Shown piece after piece: positions 25,820 to 32,003 of a stretch of DNA of 32,003 bases. Position numbers and translations under genes: made by a program. The notes under the pieces are model-generated. The model was given only the letters and a program-made list of their open reading frames with translations, made no database searches and was not told the DNA's origin. Origin of the DNA: Gandjariella thermophila (GTDB taxonomy: Bacteria; Actinomycetota; Actinomycetes; Mycobacteriales; Pseudonocardiaceae); assembly GCF_005405885.1 (NCBI RefSeq), contig NZ_BJFL01000044.1, forward strand, positions 1 through 32,003, given 5' to 3'. The first letter of the stretch is position 1; every line of letters begins with the position of its first letter.

Positions 25820-25869
25820 TGCCAGCCCCTTCGTATGGCCCAACCGATAGACCCCGTTCGGGTCAGCCG

Positions 25870-26553
25870 CTAGCGGAGGGTAACGGTTACCGGTTGGCCC
25901 AGTGCGGCGGTCGCCACCCTGGTCGCCTCGGATCGGGTCAGGGCCACGACGACCAGCCTGCCGTGCTCGCCCGGACCCGATCCGGCCGGTCGCACGGTCA
26001 GTACCACCGCGTCGGTGGCCAGCACCGAGCCGCGCCGCTCGCCGTCGTCCAGGGCGATCACGTCGACCCGGCTGCCCGGGCGGAGCAGGTCCGCGACGCC
26101 GGCGTCGGCCAGCCGCACCGGTACCGCCGCTGCCGAGGGATCGCCGCTGGACACCCGGGTGTTCTCCGGACCGAGAAGGCGGACGTCGGTGATCGGCTCG
26201 CCGGCCCTGGCCGGCCCGACGAGCACCCGGCCCACGGCGGCGGACGGCTCCCGCAGCGCGCCCGAGGGCACCGCGTCCCTGGGCAGCGTGGCCGGCCGCA
26301 CGTCCTCGGGCGCGAGCAGGGCGCCGGGAGGCAGGTCGTGCGCGGCGACGAGTAACGCGGCGCTGGCCCCGGCCGCCGCCGGGGCGGGAGCCGGGCGCAG
26401 CGCGAGCACCGCCGCGAGCAGCGTCAGCAGGGCCGCGGCAATCCGGCGCAGCGCCAGCGAGCGCGCCCATCCCAAGCGCTGACGGCGGCCGACCAGCCGC
26501 CGCAACCGCTCGCCTGCCACCGCCGGTCGCCGCGCGGCGTTCCCGGTGTCCAT
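25870..26553 (-). CDS. SAF-domain membrane-anchored protein (CpaB/RcpC-like)
   Basis: 227 residues. A basic cytosolic N-part (~35 residues) leads to one membrane span (about 38-55, ALLTLLAAVLALRP), then a SAF domain with LLVAAHDLPPGALLAPEDVRPATLP and GRVLVGPARAGEPITDVRLLGP, and a C-terminal domain with VPVRLADAGVADLLRPGSRVDVIAL. It is related to CpaB/RcpC Flp-pilus proteins, but no pilus genes are near, so the role is open. An ATG start at 26553 has GGGGGCG upstream. A TAGCGT -10 lies at 26611-26616, giving a leader of about 50 bases. Probably an operon with mscL. Confidence 0.75.
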   Translation of the reverse strand: MDTGNAARRPAVAGERLRRLVGRRQRLGWARSLALRRIAAALLTLLAAVLALRPAPAPAAAGASAALLVAAHDLPPGALLAPEDVRPATLPRDAVPSGALREPSAAVGRVLVGPARAGEPITDVRLLGPENTRVSSGDPSAAAVPVRLADAGVADLLRPGSRVDVIALDDGERRGSVLATDAVVLTVRPAGSGPGEHGRLVVVALTRSEATRVATAALGQPVTVTLR

Positions 26554-26610
26554 CGTCGCCCCCTGTGCCCTCCTGCGGCGCCCGCGGATCGGGTGCCGGC
26601 GTCGGGGCCG

Positions 26611-26616
26611 ACGCTA
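26611..26616 (-). promoter_or_regulatory. Possible -10 element of the SAF-mscL unit
   Basis: TAGCGT on the minus strand, 57 bases before the ATG at 26553. It is the same hexamer as at the GT2 and epimerase promoters. No clear -35. Confidence 0.35.
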
Positions 26617-26630
26617 GGGGTGGCCGGGAC

Positions 26631-26655
26631 GGGGCGGGCCGTTCCGGCCCCGCCC
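26631..26655 (-). terminator. Stem-loop after the FmdB-type gene
   Basis: GGGCC (26636-26640) and GGCCC (26646-26650) pair around GTTCC, and with one bulged base the stem extends outward to about nine pairs. It lies 36 bp beyond the stop of the FmdB-type gene. Confidence 0.4.
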
Positions 26656-26684
26656 TGTGGACAACCGGTCAGGGTGTGGACAAC
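26656..26684. promoter_or_regulatory. Two actinobacterial DnaA-box-like sites in direct repeat
   Basis: TGTGGACAAC occurs at 26656-26665 and 26675-26684 with a 19-bp step. Its complement, TTGTCCACA, is the DnaA box preferred in Streptomyces and relatives. The pair lies in the gap between the FmdB-type gene and the SAF gene. There is no AT-rich stretch, so it is not an origin; DnaA control or titration is possible. Confidence 0.45.
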
Positions 26685-26690
26685 TGGGGG

Positions 26691-27026
26691 TCAGGACGCT
26701 GCCGCGGACGATGCCGTCGGGGAACTGGTGGAGGATGAGGAGTTCCCGCCGGACGACGAAGGCGACGAGGACGACGACGAGTCGGACTTGCTCGACCCGC
26801 CGGAGCCGTTGCTTCCAGTACTCGCCTTCCCGTTCGACTCGGACCCGCTGGCCCGGCTGTCCGTCCGGTAGAAGCCGCTGCCCTTGAACACGATGCCTAC
26901 CGAGCCGAACAGCTTGCGCAGCCGGCCCGAGCACTCCGGGCATTCGGTCAACGCGGGGTCGGAGAAGGACTGCACCGTCTCGAAGCGGTGGTCGCAGGCG
27001 GTGCAGGCGTACTGGTAGGTGGGCAC
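26691..27026 (-). CDS. FmdB-type zinc-ribbon protein, Ruc (Rv0991c)-like
   Basis: 111 residues. The N-terminal ribbon PTYQYACTACDHRFETVQSF has Cys8/Cys11 and Cys29/Cys32 (CPEC), fit to bind one zinc. Residues after ~58 are a disordered tail of Ser, Gly, Asn and Thr. The M. tuberculosis counterpart, Rv0991c (Ruc), is a redox-regulated chaperone that binds unfolded proteins when its cysteines are oxidised and works with DnaK. The gene has a perfect CIRCE operator just upstream, so it belongs to the HrcA heat-shock regulon, which supports the chaperone role. The GTG at 27026 is preceded by GAAGGG eight bases away; the ATGs further upstream are discarded because they lack the family N-terminus. 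Confidence 0.85.
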   Translation of the reverse strand: MPTYQYACTACDHRFETVQSFSDPALTECPECSGRLRKLFGSVGIVFKGSGFYRTDSRASGSESNGKASTGSNGSGGSSKSDSSSSSSPSSSGGNSSSSTSSPTASSAAAS

Positions 27027-27052
27027 AGTGGGCTCCCTTCGCGGGAATCGCA

Positions 27053-27079
27053 TTGGCACTCGAGGATGGAGAGTGCCAA
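27053..27079 (-). promoter_or_regulatory. CIRCE operator (HrcA-binding site)
   Basis: TTGGCACTC, nine bases, GAGTGCCAA: a perfect 9-9-9 inverted repeat, differing from the classic TTAGCACTC-N9-GAGTGCTAA only by one symmetric base pair. It lies 27 bases upstream of the start of the FmdB-type gene, where HrcA would repress until heat shock. Confidence 0.9.
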
Positions 27080-27256
27080 CAAAATGATGCGTCACGCCGT
27101 GCCCGCCGTGCAAACGGCGCAGGTAGGTCCCGGGTAGGAGGCCGGAGAGCGGTGCGTCGCGGGCACCGTGGTGGGTGGCTCACCCGGACGTGGCAGGCCG
27201 CGGTAGCCCGGTGCCACCACCGCTGCGGCCGCCGGAGTACGCAGTCGCCGCGACGA

Positions 27257-27877
27257 TCAGCCCAGCGGCACCAGGCCCCGCGTCGGGGTCAGCGCGGCGG
27301 TCATCAGCACGTCGTGCGGGTCGGAAGGCAGCGCCTCCACCAACTCGTCGTCGCGCACCACGGCGACCAGCGGCGTCCCTGGCTCCACCCGGGTCAGCGA
27401 GCGGTCGTAGTAGCCGGCGCCCCGGCCGAGCCGCACCCCGGCCCGGTCCACCGCCAGCGCGGGCACCAGCACGGCCTTGGCCAGCGCGAGCGCCGGCGGG
27501 CCCAGGGTCGGGCCGGCCGGCTCGCGCAGCCGGTACCGCCCCAGTCGCAGCGCCTCCGCGCCCTGGTACTCCGCCCAGTCCAGCGGCCCGGCTCCCACCG
27601 TCCGGTCGCCGGCCATCGGCACCACCGGAAGCAGCACCCGGTAGCCGGCGTCCCGCAGCACGTCGATCATGGCCAGCGAACCCGGCTCGGTGCCCACCGG
27701 CACGTAGCCGCACACCACGTCACCCGGGGCGGCGCCCAGCGAGCCCACCACCCAGCCCACCTGCGCGACCAGCGCCTCGGCCTCCCGCGCGTGCTGCTCG
27801 GCCGGCACTGCCTTCCGGGCGGCCTGCAACCGGGCGCGCCAGGTGGTCTTGTCGGACGGCGAGGGCGACAGCGTCAC
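27257..27877 (-). CDS. 5-formyltetrahydrofolate cyclo-ligase
   Basis: 206 residues. Family marks are WRARLQAARKAVP near the N-terminus, VCGYVPVGTEP, the ATP/substrate loop GVRLGRGAGYYDR and the C-terminal ALPSDPHDVLM. It turns 5-formyl-THF into 5,10-methenyl-THF with ATP, rescuing a storage and inhibitory folate. The GTG at 27877 is 8 bases behind a TACAGT -10 and has no ribosome site, so a leaderless or near-leaderless message is likely. It is divergent from galU with overlapping promoters. The corresponding mycobacterial gene (Rv0992c) has the same neighbours. Confidence 0.9.
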   Translation of the reverse strand: MTLSPSPSDKTTWRARLQAARKAVPAEQHAREAEALVAQVGWVVGSLGAAPGDVVCGYVPVGTEPGSLAMIDVLRDAGYRVLLPVVPMAGDRTVGAGPLDWAEYQGAEALRLGRYRLREPAGPTLGPPALALAKAVLVPALAVDRAGVRLGRGAGYYDRSLTRVEPGTPLVAVVRDDELVEALPSDPHDVLMTAALTPTRGLVPLG

Positions 27878-27885
27878 ACGACCCG

Positions 27886-27907
27886 ACTGTACGGACGTCG
27901 ATAGGCT
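27886..27907. promoter_or_regulatory. Back-to-back -10 elements of the cyclo-ligase gene and galU
   Basis: TACAGT on the minus strand (27891-27886) and TAGGCT on the plus strand (27902-27907) each stand 8 bases before their start codons and are only 10 bp apart. The two promoters must overlap in their -35 regions, so polymerase binding on one side should exclude the other. Confidence 0.45.
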
Positions 27908-27915
27908 CCGGACAC

Positions 27916-28806
27916 ATGAGCCCCTCGAGCGCTTTCCGGACCGCGATCGTGCCCGCCGCCGGCCTGGGCACGCGCTTCCTGCCGACCACCAAGGCGGTGC
28001 CCAAGGAGCTGTTCCCGGTGGTGGACACGCCAGGGATCGAACTGGTCGCAGCCGAGGCCGCGGAGGCGGGCGCCAGCCGCCTGGTGATCGTCACGTCACC
28101 CGGCAAGGACGCGGTGGCCGAGTACTTCCGCCCGCAGCCGGACCTGGAGGCGACCCTCGCCGACCGGGGCAAGGAGGCGCTGCTGGAGAAGGTCCGCAGG
28201 GCGTCGACGCTGATCGAGGTGGAGACCGCGATCCAGGAGCGCGCCCTCGGCCTCGGCCACGCGGTGGGCTGCGCCGAGCCGAACCTCACCGGCGACGACG
28301 AGGCCGTCGCGGTGCTGCTGCCGGACGACCTGGTGCTGCCCACCGGCGTGCTGATCAAGATGGCCGAGGTACGTGAGCGGTTCGGCGGCAGCGTGCTGTG
28401 CGCGTTCGACGTACCGCGCGAGGAGATCTCCCCGTACGGCGTGTTCGATGTGGACCCGACCGACGACGAGGACGTCAAGCGGGTCAAGGGCATGGTGGAG
28501 AAGCCGAAGCCGGAGGAGGCCCCGTCCACCTTCGCCGCGGCCGGGCGGTACCTGCTCGACCGGGCCGTGTTCGACGCGCTCAAGCGGATCTCTCCGGGGG
28601 CGGGCGGCGAGCTGCAGCTCACCGACGCCGTGGCGCTGCTCATCTCCGAGGGACATCCGGTACACGTCGTGGTGCACCGAGGTGGTCGACACGACCTCGG
28701 CAACCCGGGCGGATTCCTCCGTGCTGCGGTTGACTTCGCTCTCGAGCACCCGGACTACGGCGCGGACCTGCTGCGGTGGTTGCGGGAGCGGATCGGCAAC
28801 CCCTGA
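27916..28806 (+). CDS. galU: UTP-glucose-1-phosphate uridylyltransferase
   Basis: 296 residues. The nucleotide loop is AIVPAAGLGTRFLPTTKA followed by VPKELFPVVD; further marks are LGLGHAVGCAEP, VLLPDDLVLP, EEISPYGVFDVDP and MVEKPKPEEAPS. It makes UDP-glucose from UTP and glucose-1-phosphate for cell-wall glycans, trehalose and the Leloir pathway, and so could supply GalT. ATG at 27916, 8 bases behind TAGGCT, without a ribosome site. It is first in the galU-glp-rimJ unit; glp starts 24 bp after its stop. Confidence 0.93.
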   Translation: MSPSSAFRTAIVPAAGLGTRFLPTTKAVPKELFPVVDTPGIELVAAEAAEAGASRLVIVTSPGKDAVAEYFRPQPDLEATLADRGKEALLEKVRRASTLIEVETAIQERALGLGHAVGCAEPNLTGDDEAVAVLLPDDLVLPTGVLIKMAEVRERFGGSVLCAFDVPREEISPYGVFDVDPTDDEDVKRVKGMVEKPKPEEAPSTFAAAGRYLLDRAVFDALKRISPGAGGELQLTDAVALLISEGHPVHVVVHRGGRHDLGNPGGFLRAAVDFALEHPDYGADLLRWLRERIGNP

Positions 28807-28830
28807 GTCCCGAGCAGCGAGGTCGACGGC

Positions 28831-30054
28831 ATGAGGTCAGTGGACGAGCAGCTCCGCCGAGTTCTCGCGGCCGCGGTCCGGCCGGCACCCGTGCGGGTGG
28901 CCATCTCCGAGGCGCAGGGCCTGCTGTGCGCCGAGGAGGTGGTCGCCGAGCGACCGCTGCCCGGCTTCGACCAGGCCGTCGTCGACGGGTACGCGGTGCG
29001 CAGCGTGGACGTGCAGGGTGCGGCGGAGAAACCGGTGCGGCTTCCGGTGGTCGGCGAGATCCCGGCCGGTTCCCGGCAGCCCCGCCGGCTACAACCCGGC
29101 CAGGCCGTGCGTGTGGCCACCGGAGCGCCGCTGCCCACCCTGGCCGATGCCGTGGTGCCGCTTGGCTTCACCGACGGGCATCTGGCCCGAGTGACCGTGC
29201 AGCGCCCGGTGCCCTCCGCCGCGTTCGTCCGGCGGACCGGCGAGGACGTGCAGACCGGTGACGTGGTGGTGCGCCGCGGCACCACGATCGGCGCCGCGCA
29301 GGTCGGGCTGCTCGCCGCGGTCGGCAGGGACAAGGTGCTGGTCCACCCCAGGCCCCGGGTGTCGATCATCTCTGTCGGCGAGGAACTGCTCGACGTGGAC
29401 CGCACCCCCAGCCAGGGCCAGATCTACGACGTCAACTCCTACGCGCTGGCCGCCGCGGCCAGGGACGCCGGCGCGGAGGTCACCCGGGTCGGCATCGTCA
29501 GCACCGACCCATCCCGGCTGCGCGAGGTGGTCGACGGCCGGCTGCTGCTGTCCGAGATCGTGGTGATCGCGGGCGGCGTCGGCGGCTCAGCCGGCGAGGA
29601 GGTCCGCGCCGCCCTCGCCGACCTCGGCGAGATGGACACCACCCGGGTCGCCATGCACCCCGGTTCGGTGCAGGGCTTCGGCCGGCTCGGCCCGGACGCG
29701 GTGCCCACCTTCCTGCTGCCCGGCAACCCGATGAGCGCGCTGGTCGTGTTCGAGGTGCTGGTGCGCCCGCTGATCCGCTGCGTGCTGGGCAAGAAGCACC
29801 CGCAGCGCAGGGAGGTCAGCGCGCGACTGCTGTCTCCGACCTCGTCCACCAAGGGCCGGCGCGGTTTCCTGCGCGGGCAACTGCTCCGCGACAGCGACAA
29901 CGGTGAGTACCTGGTGCAGCCGCTGGGTACCTCCGGCTCGCACCTGCTCGCCTCCCTGGCCGAGGCGAACTGCCTGATCCTGGTAGAAGAGGACACCACC
30001 GACGTCATGGCGGGAGAACAGGTCAGGGTCAGCTTTCTTGCGCAACGTGGTTAG
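28831..30054 (+). CDS. glp: Molybdotransferase-like divisome protein Glp (MoeA family)
   Basis: 407 residues, full MoeA length and domain order: FDQAVVDGYAVRS, GEIPAGSRQPRRLQPGQAVRVATGAPLP, then GRTGEDVQTGD-like segments, SVGEELLDV, GQIYDVNSYALAAA and LLPGNPMSALVVFEV. Key MoeA motifs are altered: GGVSVG-type is GGVGGSAGEEV, and the PGKP motif is HPGSVQGFG. This fits Glp, the gephyrin-like protein that in corynebacteria joins the FtsZ ring through its membrane receptor GlpR. The receptor homologue lies two genes on (30889). It corresponds to mycobacterial moeA1 (Rv0994). ATG at 28831. Confidence 0.85.
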   Translation: MRSVDEQLRRVLAAAVRPAPVRVAISEAQGLLCAEEVVAERPLPGFDQAVVDGYAVRSVDVQGAAEKPVRLPVVGEIPAGSRQPRRLQPGQAVRVATGAPLPTLADAVVPLGFTDGHLARVTVQRPVPSAAFVRRTGEDVQTGDVVVRRGTTIGAAQVGLLAAVGRDKVLVHPRPRVSIISVGEELLDVDRTPSQGQIYDVNSYALAAAARDAGAEVTRVGIVSTDPSRLREVVDGRLLLSEIVVIAGGVGGSAGEEVRAALADLGEMDTTRVAMHPGSVQGFGRLGPDAVPTFLLPGNPMSALVVFEVLVRPLIRCVLGKKHPQRREVSARLLSPTSSTKGRRGFLRGQLLRDSDNGEYLVQPLGTSGSHLLASLAEANCLILVEEDTTDVMAGEQVRVSFLAQRG

Positions 30055-30066
30055 GACGACGAACCG

Positions 30067-30762
30067 ATGAGCCACACGGCGGGCGGTGTGGCCTGGCCGG
30101 AGGAAGGCGGCGGTCGTGGGGCCGGCTGGGGCCGGCATCCCGGTTGGCCGGCCCGGTTGGGTCCGCTCCGGGTACCTGCCGGCACGGTCGAGCTGCGACC
30201 GCCCAGGCTGTTCGACGGCGGCGCGTGGAGCCGCATCCGGGTGCGCGACCGGGCCCACCTGGAGAACTGGGAGCCGACCTCGCCGGGCGGCTGGGCGGAA
30301 CGCAACGCGGTGCTGGCCTGGCCGGGGCAGTGGTCGTCGCTGCGTGGCATGGCCCGGCGCGGCCACGCGCTGCCGTTCATGGTGCTCGTCAACGGGACGC
30401 TGGCCGGCCAGGTCACCGTGGGAAACATCGTGCGTGGCTCGCTGCGGTCCGCCTGGATCGGCTACTGGGTGGGCAGCCACTGTGTGGGCGGTGGCGTGGC
30501 CACCGGTGCGGTGGCGCTGGTCGTGGACCACTGCTTCGCGCGCGCCGGCCTGCACCGGCTGGACGCCACGGTGCGGCCGGAGAACACGCCGAGTATCCGG
30601 GTACTGACCAAGCTCGGGTTCCGCCAGGAGGGGCTGTTCCGCCGCTACCTGGACGTCGCCGGCGCGTGGCGGGACCACCTGTGCTTCGCGATGACCGCCG
30701 AGGAGACCGGCATGGGGTTGGTCGCCCGTTTGGTCGAGCAGGGTCGCGCCCAGATGCCGTAA
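30067..30762 (+). CDS. rimJ: GNAT acetyltransferase, RimJ/RimL type
   Basis: 231 residues. After a ~35-residue Gly-rich N-tail the GNAT fold starts at VELRPPRLFDGGAWSRIR, with a NWEPTSPGGW segment, GQVTVGNIV, an acetyl-CoA loop in SHCVGGGVATGAVALV, and the closing RPENTPSIRVLTKLGFRQEG with VAGAWRDHLCFAM. Such enzymes acetylate N-termini of ribosomal proteins or small amines; the substrate is not shown. ATG at 30067, 12 bp after the glp stop, so probably co-transcribed. The mycobacterial counterpart (Rv0995) has the same place. Confidence 0.87.
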   Translation: MSHTAGGVAWPEEGGGRGAGWGRHPGWPARLGPLRVPAGTVELRPPRLFDGGAWSRIRVRDRAHLENWEPTSPGGWAERNAVLAWPGQWSSLRGMARRGHALPFMVLVNGTLAGQVTVGNIVRGSLRSAWIGYWVGSHCVGGGVATGAVALVVDHCFARAGLHRLDATVRPENTPSIRVLTKLGFRQEGLFRRYLDVAGAWRDHLCFAMTAEETGMGLVARLVEQGRAQMP

Positions 30763-30817
30763 ATCCCCCCAGTCGAGACCGTGTCGGGACCTTGCGTTAG
30801 CGGCGCGCCTACGACAC

Positions 30818-30841
30818 TGGTGTGACTGGTGTGACTAACGT
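30818..30841 (+). promoter_or_regulatory. Promoter of sepX/glpR with a tandem repeat in its spacer
   Basis: TAACGT (30836-30841) is the likely -10. The 18 bases before it are two exact copies of TGGTGTGAC (30818-30826, 30827-30835). A CGACAC at 30812-30817 would be the -35. It gives sepX a promoter of its own, apart from galU-glp-rimJ. The hexamer equals that of moaB2. Confidence 0.4.
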
Positions 30842-30888
30842 GGCGCCCGCTTGGAGGGAGCGCTGGTGGCCGGGGGAGGTGACGGGCG

Positions 30889-31668
30889 ATGCCCAGCTCG
30901 TTGATCATTGTCGCGCTCGCCGTCGCCTGGCTGATGATTCTCGTTCCGATGATCGCCCGCCGGCGCCAGGAGGTGGCGAAGACCGCCGACTCCGCGCTGG
31001 CCGCGAGAGTCGTCCGCAGTGGCAGCACGGTGAGCGTCGCCAAGGAGGAGTTCGACGTGGCGGACACGGCCCGGGCGGGAACCGACCGCGCCGGCGAGCA
31101 CTACCGCGACCAGCGCCGCCGTGCGCGCCAGCCGGTCGACATCGAGCCGCCCGACGACGAGGAGGACGACGCCGACTACGAAACCCGCCCCTACCGGCCC
31201 GGCCGCGGCGGGTTCGACCCGAGGGCGGCCGCGGCAGCGGCCCGCGCCAAGTACGCCTTCCGCCAGCGAGTCGTGCTGTTCCTGCTGTTCACCGCGGTGG
31301 CCACCGCGCTGTTCGCGGCCTTCGCCATGCCCGTGGCGTGGTGGGCGCACGGCGCGGACGATCTGCTCCTGGTGTGCTATCTCACCTACCTCCGCCGGCA
31401 GGTGCGCATCGAGGAGGAGATCCGCCAGCGCCGGCTGGCCCGGTTGGCCGCGGCCCGCCGCCGGCAGGCCGCCGAGGAGCAGGTCGACGCGGTGCCCGCG
31501 CCCGTCGACGAGGACGGCACGGTCACCAGGCTCACCGTCGCCGCACCGCACCGAAGCAGGCCGGACACGCCGAACCTGGTGGTCGTCGAGATCGACGACG
31601 AGGACCCGGCCTTCGAGGAACTGCAGAGCGTCCGGGAGATGCCCTACCGCCGGGCCGCGGGCGAGTAG
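30889..31668 (+). CDS. sepX: Divisome membrane protein SepX/GlpR
   Basis: 259 residues. One N-terminal span (LIIVALAVAWLMILVPMIA), a cytosolic acidic/basic stretch (DIEPPDDEEDDADYETRPYR), two closely spaced spans (about 128-146 and 152-165, VVLFLLFTAVATALFAAF) and a long cytosolic C-part with RRQVRIEEEIRQRRLARLAAARRR. The layout fits SepX of Streptomyces and GlpR of Corynebacterium, the receptor that brings Glp to the septum. Glp is encoded two genes upstream, which supports the call. ATG at 30889 behind GGGGGAGG. Start of a separate transcription unit; it ends 56 bp before tRNA-Ala. Confidence 0.85.
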   Translation: MPSSLIIVALAVAWLMILVPMIARRRQEVAKTADSALAARVVRSGSTVSVAKEEFDVADTARAGTDRAGEHYRDQRRRARQPVDIEPPDDEEDDADYETRPYRPGRGGFDPRAAAAAARAKYAFRQRVVLFLLFTAVATALFAAFAMPVAWWAHGADDLLLVCYLTYLRRQVRIEEEIRQRRLARLAAARRRQAAEEQVDAVPAPVDEDGTVTRLTVAAPHRSRPDTPNLVVVEIDDEDPAFEELQSVREMPYRRAAGE

Positions 31669-32003
31669 GGGGCCGCCGGAACACCCCGCGGCCACTTGAT
31701 ATGCTCTCTCCCGCAACCGAACACGGGGCTGTAGCGCAGTTGGTAGCGCGTCTCGTTCGCATCGAGAAGGTCAGGGGTTCGACTCCCCTCAGCTCCACCA
31801 AATTAGTCATTGCACGAACACCTTCCTTGGTGGCCCTGGCTGGCGGGTTTTCGCTGGTCAGGGCCTTGTTTGTGTGTGCTGTGTCCGGGTTGGTGCGGGG
31901 TTGGGGGATGCGGTAGGCGGGGACGACGCGGTCGGGCCCTGTGATGATGACTCTGGCGATGGGGGTTTCGATCAGGGCTTTGCGGATCTTGTCGCTGCCG
32001 GCG
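31532..32003 (-). CDS. C-terminal end of a probable serine recombinase reading into tRNA-Ala (runs off the right edge)
   Basis: From the right edge the minus-strand frame reads SDKIRKALIETPIARVIITG then PDRVVPAYRIPQP without a stop. A run of this kind (RKAL-hydrophobic-R-I/V-I-x-x-x-DRVVP-x-(F/Y)R-(I/V)P) is typical of the last beta strand of large serine recombinases. After 31801 the frame continues through the tRNA complement (VELRGVEPLTFSMRTRRATN) to a stop at 31532, inside sepX on the other strand. The part left of ~31801 is host tRNA sequence joined to the gene by integration and need not matter for function. GC content drops compared with the neighbours. Only ~65 native residues are visible, so the family call is tentative. 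Confidence 0.45.
   Translation of the reverse strand, partial: AGSDKIRKALIETPIARVIITGPDRVVPAYRIPQPRTNPDTAHTNKALTSENPPARATKEGVRAMTNLVELRGVEPLTFSMRTRRATNCATAPCSVAGESISSGRGVFRRPPTRPRPGGRASPGRSAVPRRPGPRRRSRRPPGSACPACFGAVRRR
31700..31705 (+). promoter_or_regulatory. Likely -10 element of tRNA-Ala
   Basis: TATGCT, 19 bases before the tRNA 5' end, in a locally AT-richer stretch. Confidence 0.35.
31725..31800 (+). tRNA. tRNA-Ala (anticodon CGC)
   Basis: Complete 76-nt cloverleaf with encoded CCA: acceptor GGGGCTG/CAGCTCC (one G-T pair), D arm GCGC-AGTTGGTA-GCGC, anticodon stem TCTCG/CGAGA around TTCGCAT, T arm AGGGG-TTCGACT-CCCCT and ACCA end. A foreign-looking reading frame enters its 3' end from the right, so it is probably an integration site. 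Confidence 0.96.

Noticed and set aside
31532-31800. Protein sequence translated from the complement of tRNA-Ala as a functional domain
   Set aside because: VELRGVEPLT-type tails come from tRNA sequence joined by integration. They are noted only as a sign of the attachment site.

Overview
The window is a GC-rich actinomycete chromosome segment. The signs are very high third-position GC, many GTG starts, many leaderless promoters (a TANNNT-type -10 six to eight bases before the start codon), and a gene order that from memory follows the Mycobacterium tuberculosis Rv0981-Rv0996 block (mprA-mprB-pepD-moaB2-mscL ... Rv0991c-Rv0992c-galU-moeA1-rimJ-Rv0996). I infer a Pseudonocardiaceae-like member of the Mycobacteriales or a relative; the genus cannot be read from the sequence.

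Left edge (1-1065): the end of an IS3-family insertion sequence is inserted in the 5' part of a tyrosine integrase gene. The integrase remnant lies beside the 3' end of a tRNA-Arg(CCT) gene, so this is the decayed border of an integrated element that lies to the left. Then come a hypothetical protein (1263-2330), a secreted penicillin-acylase-family hydrolase (minus), an orphan LuxR-type response regulator, a TPR-GGDEF diguanylate cyclase (minus), bluB for the cobalamin lower ligand (minus) and a 3-hydroxyacyl-CoA dehydrogenase.

Centre (9.8-24.2 kb): the envelope-stress system MprAB and its HtrA/PepD-like protease are present but separated by a leaderless galactose operon (GH42 beta-galactosidase, DeoR regulator, GalT). 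mprA and pepD still share the same TCTCAG direct-repeat box, in both cases exactly 22 bp before the ATG. After pepD comes a cassette of five or six genes that looks like a regulated surface-glycosylation unit: a DUF2064 nucleotidyltransferase-like protein, a GT2 polyprenyl-phosphate-sugar synthase-like protein, a GT-C-like membrane protein, an OmpR/histidine-kinase pair and a sugar epimerase with a possible zinc-binding insert.

Right part (24.3-32.0 kb): moaB2, a 58-residue conserved-looking small protein, mscL, a SAF-domain protein, an FmdB-type zinc-ribbon protein (Ruc/Rv0991c-like) under a perfect CIRCE operator, 5-formyl-THF cyclo-ligase, galU, the molybdotransferase-like divisome protein Glp, a RimJ-type acetyltransferase, the divisome membrane protein SepX/GlpR and tRNA-Ala(CGC). 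A minus-strand frame that looks like the tail of a serine recombinase enters from the right and reads into that tRNA. A second integrated element therefore probably begins there, and the conserved block is bracketed by two tRNA-borne integration sites.
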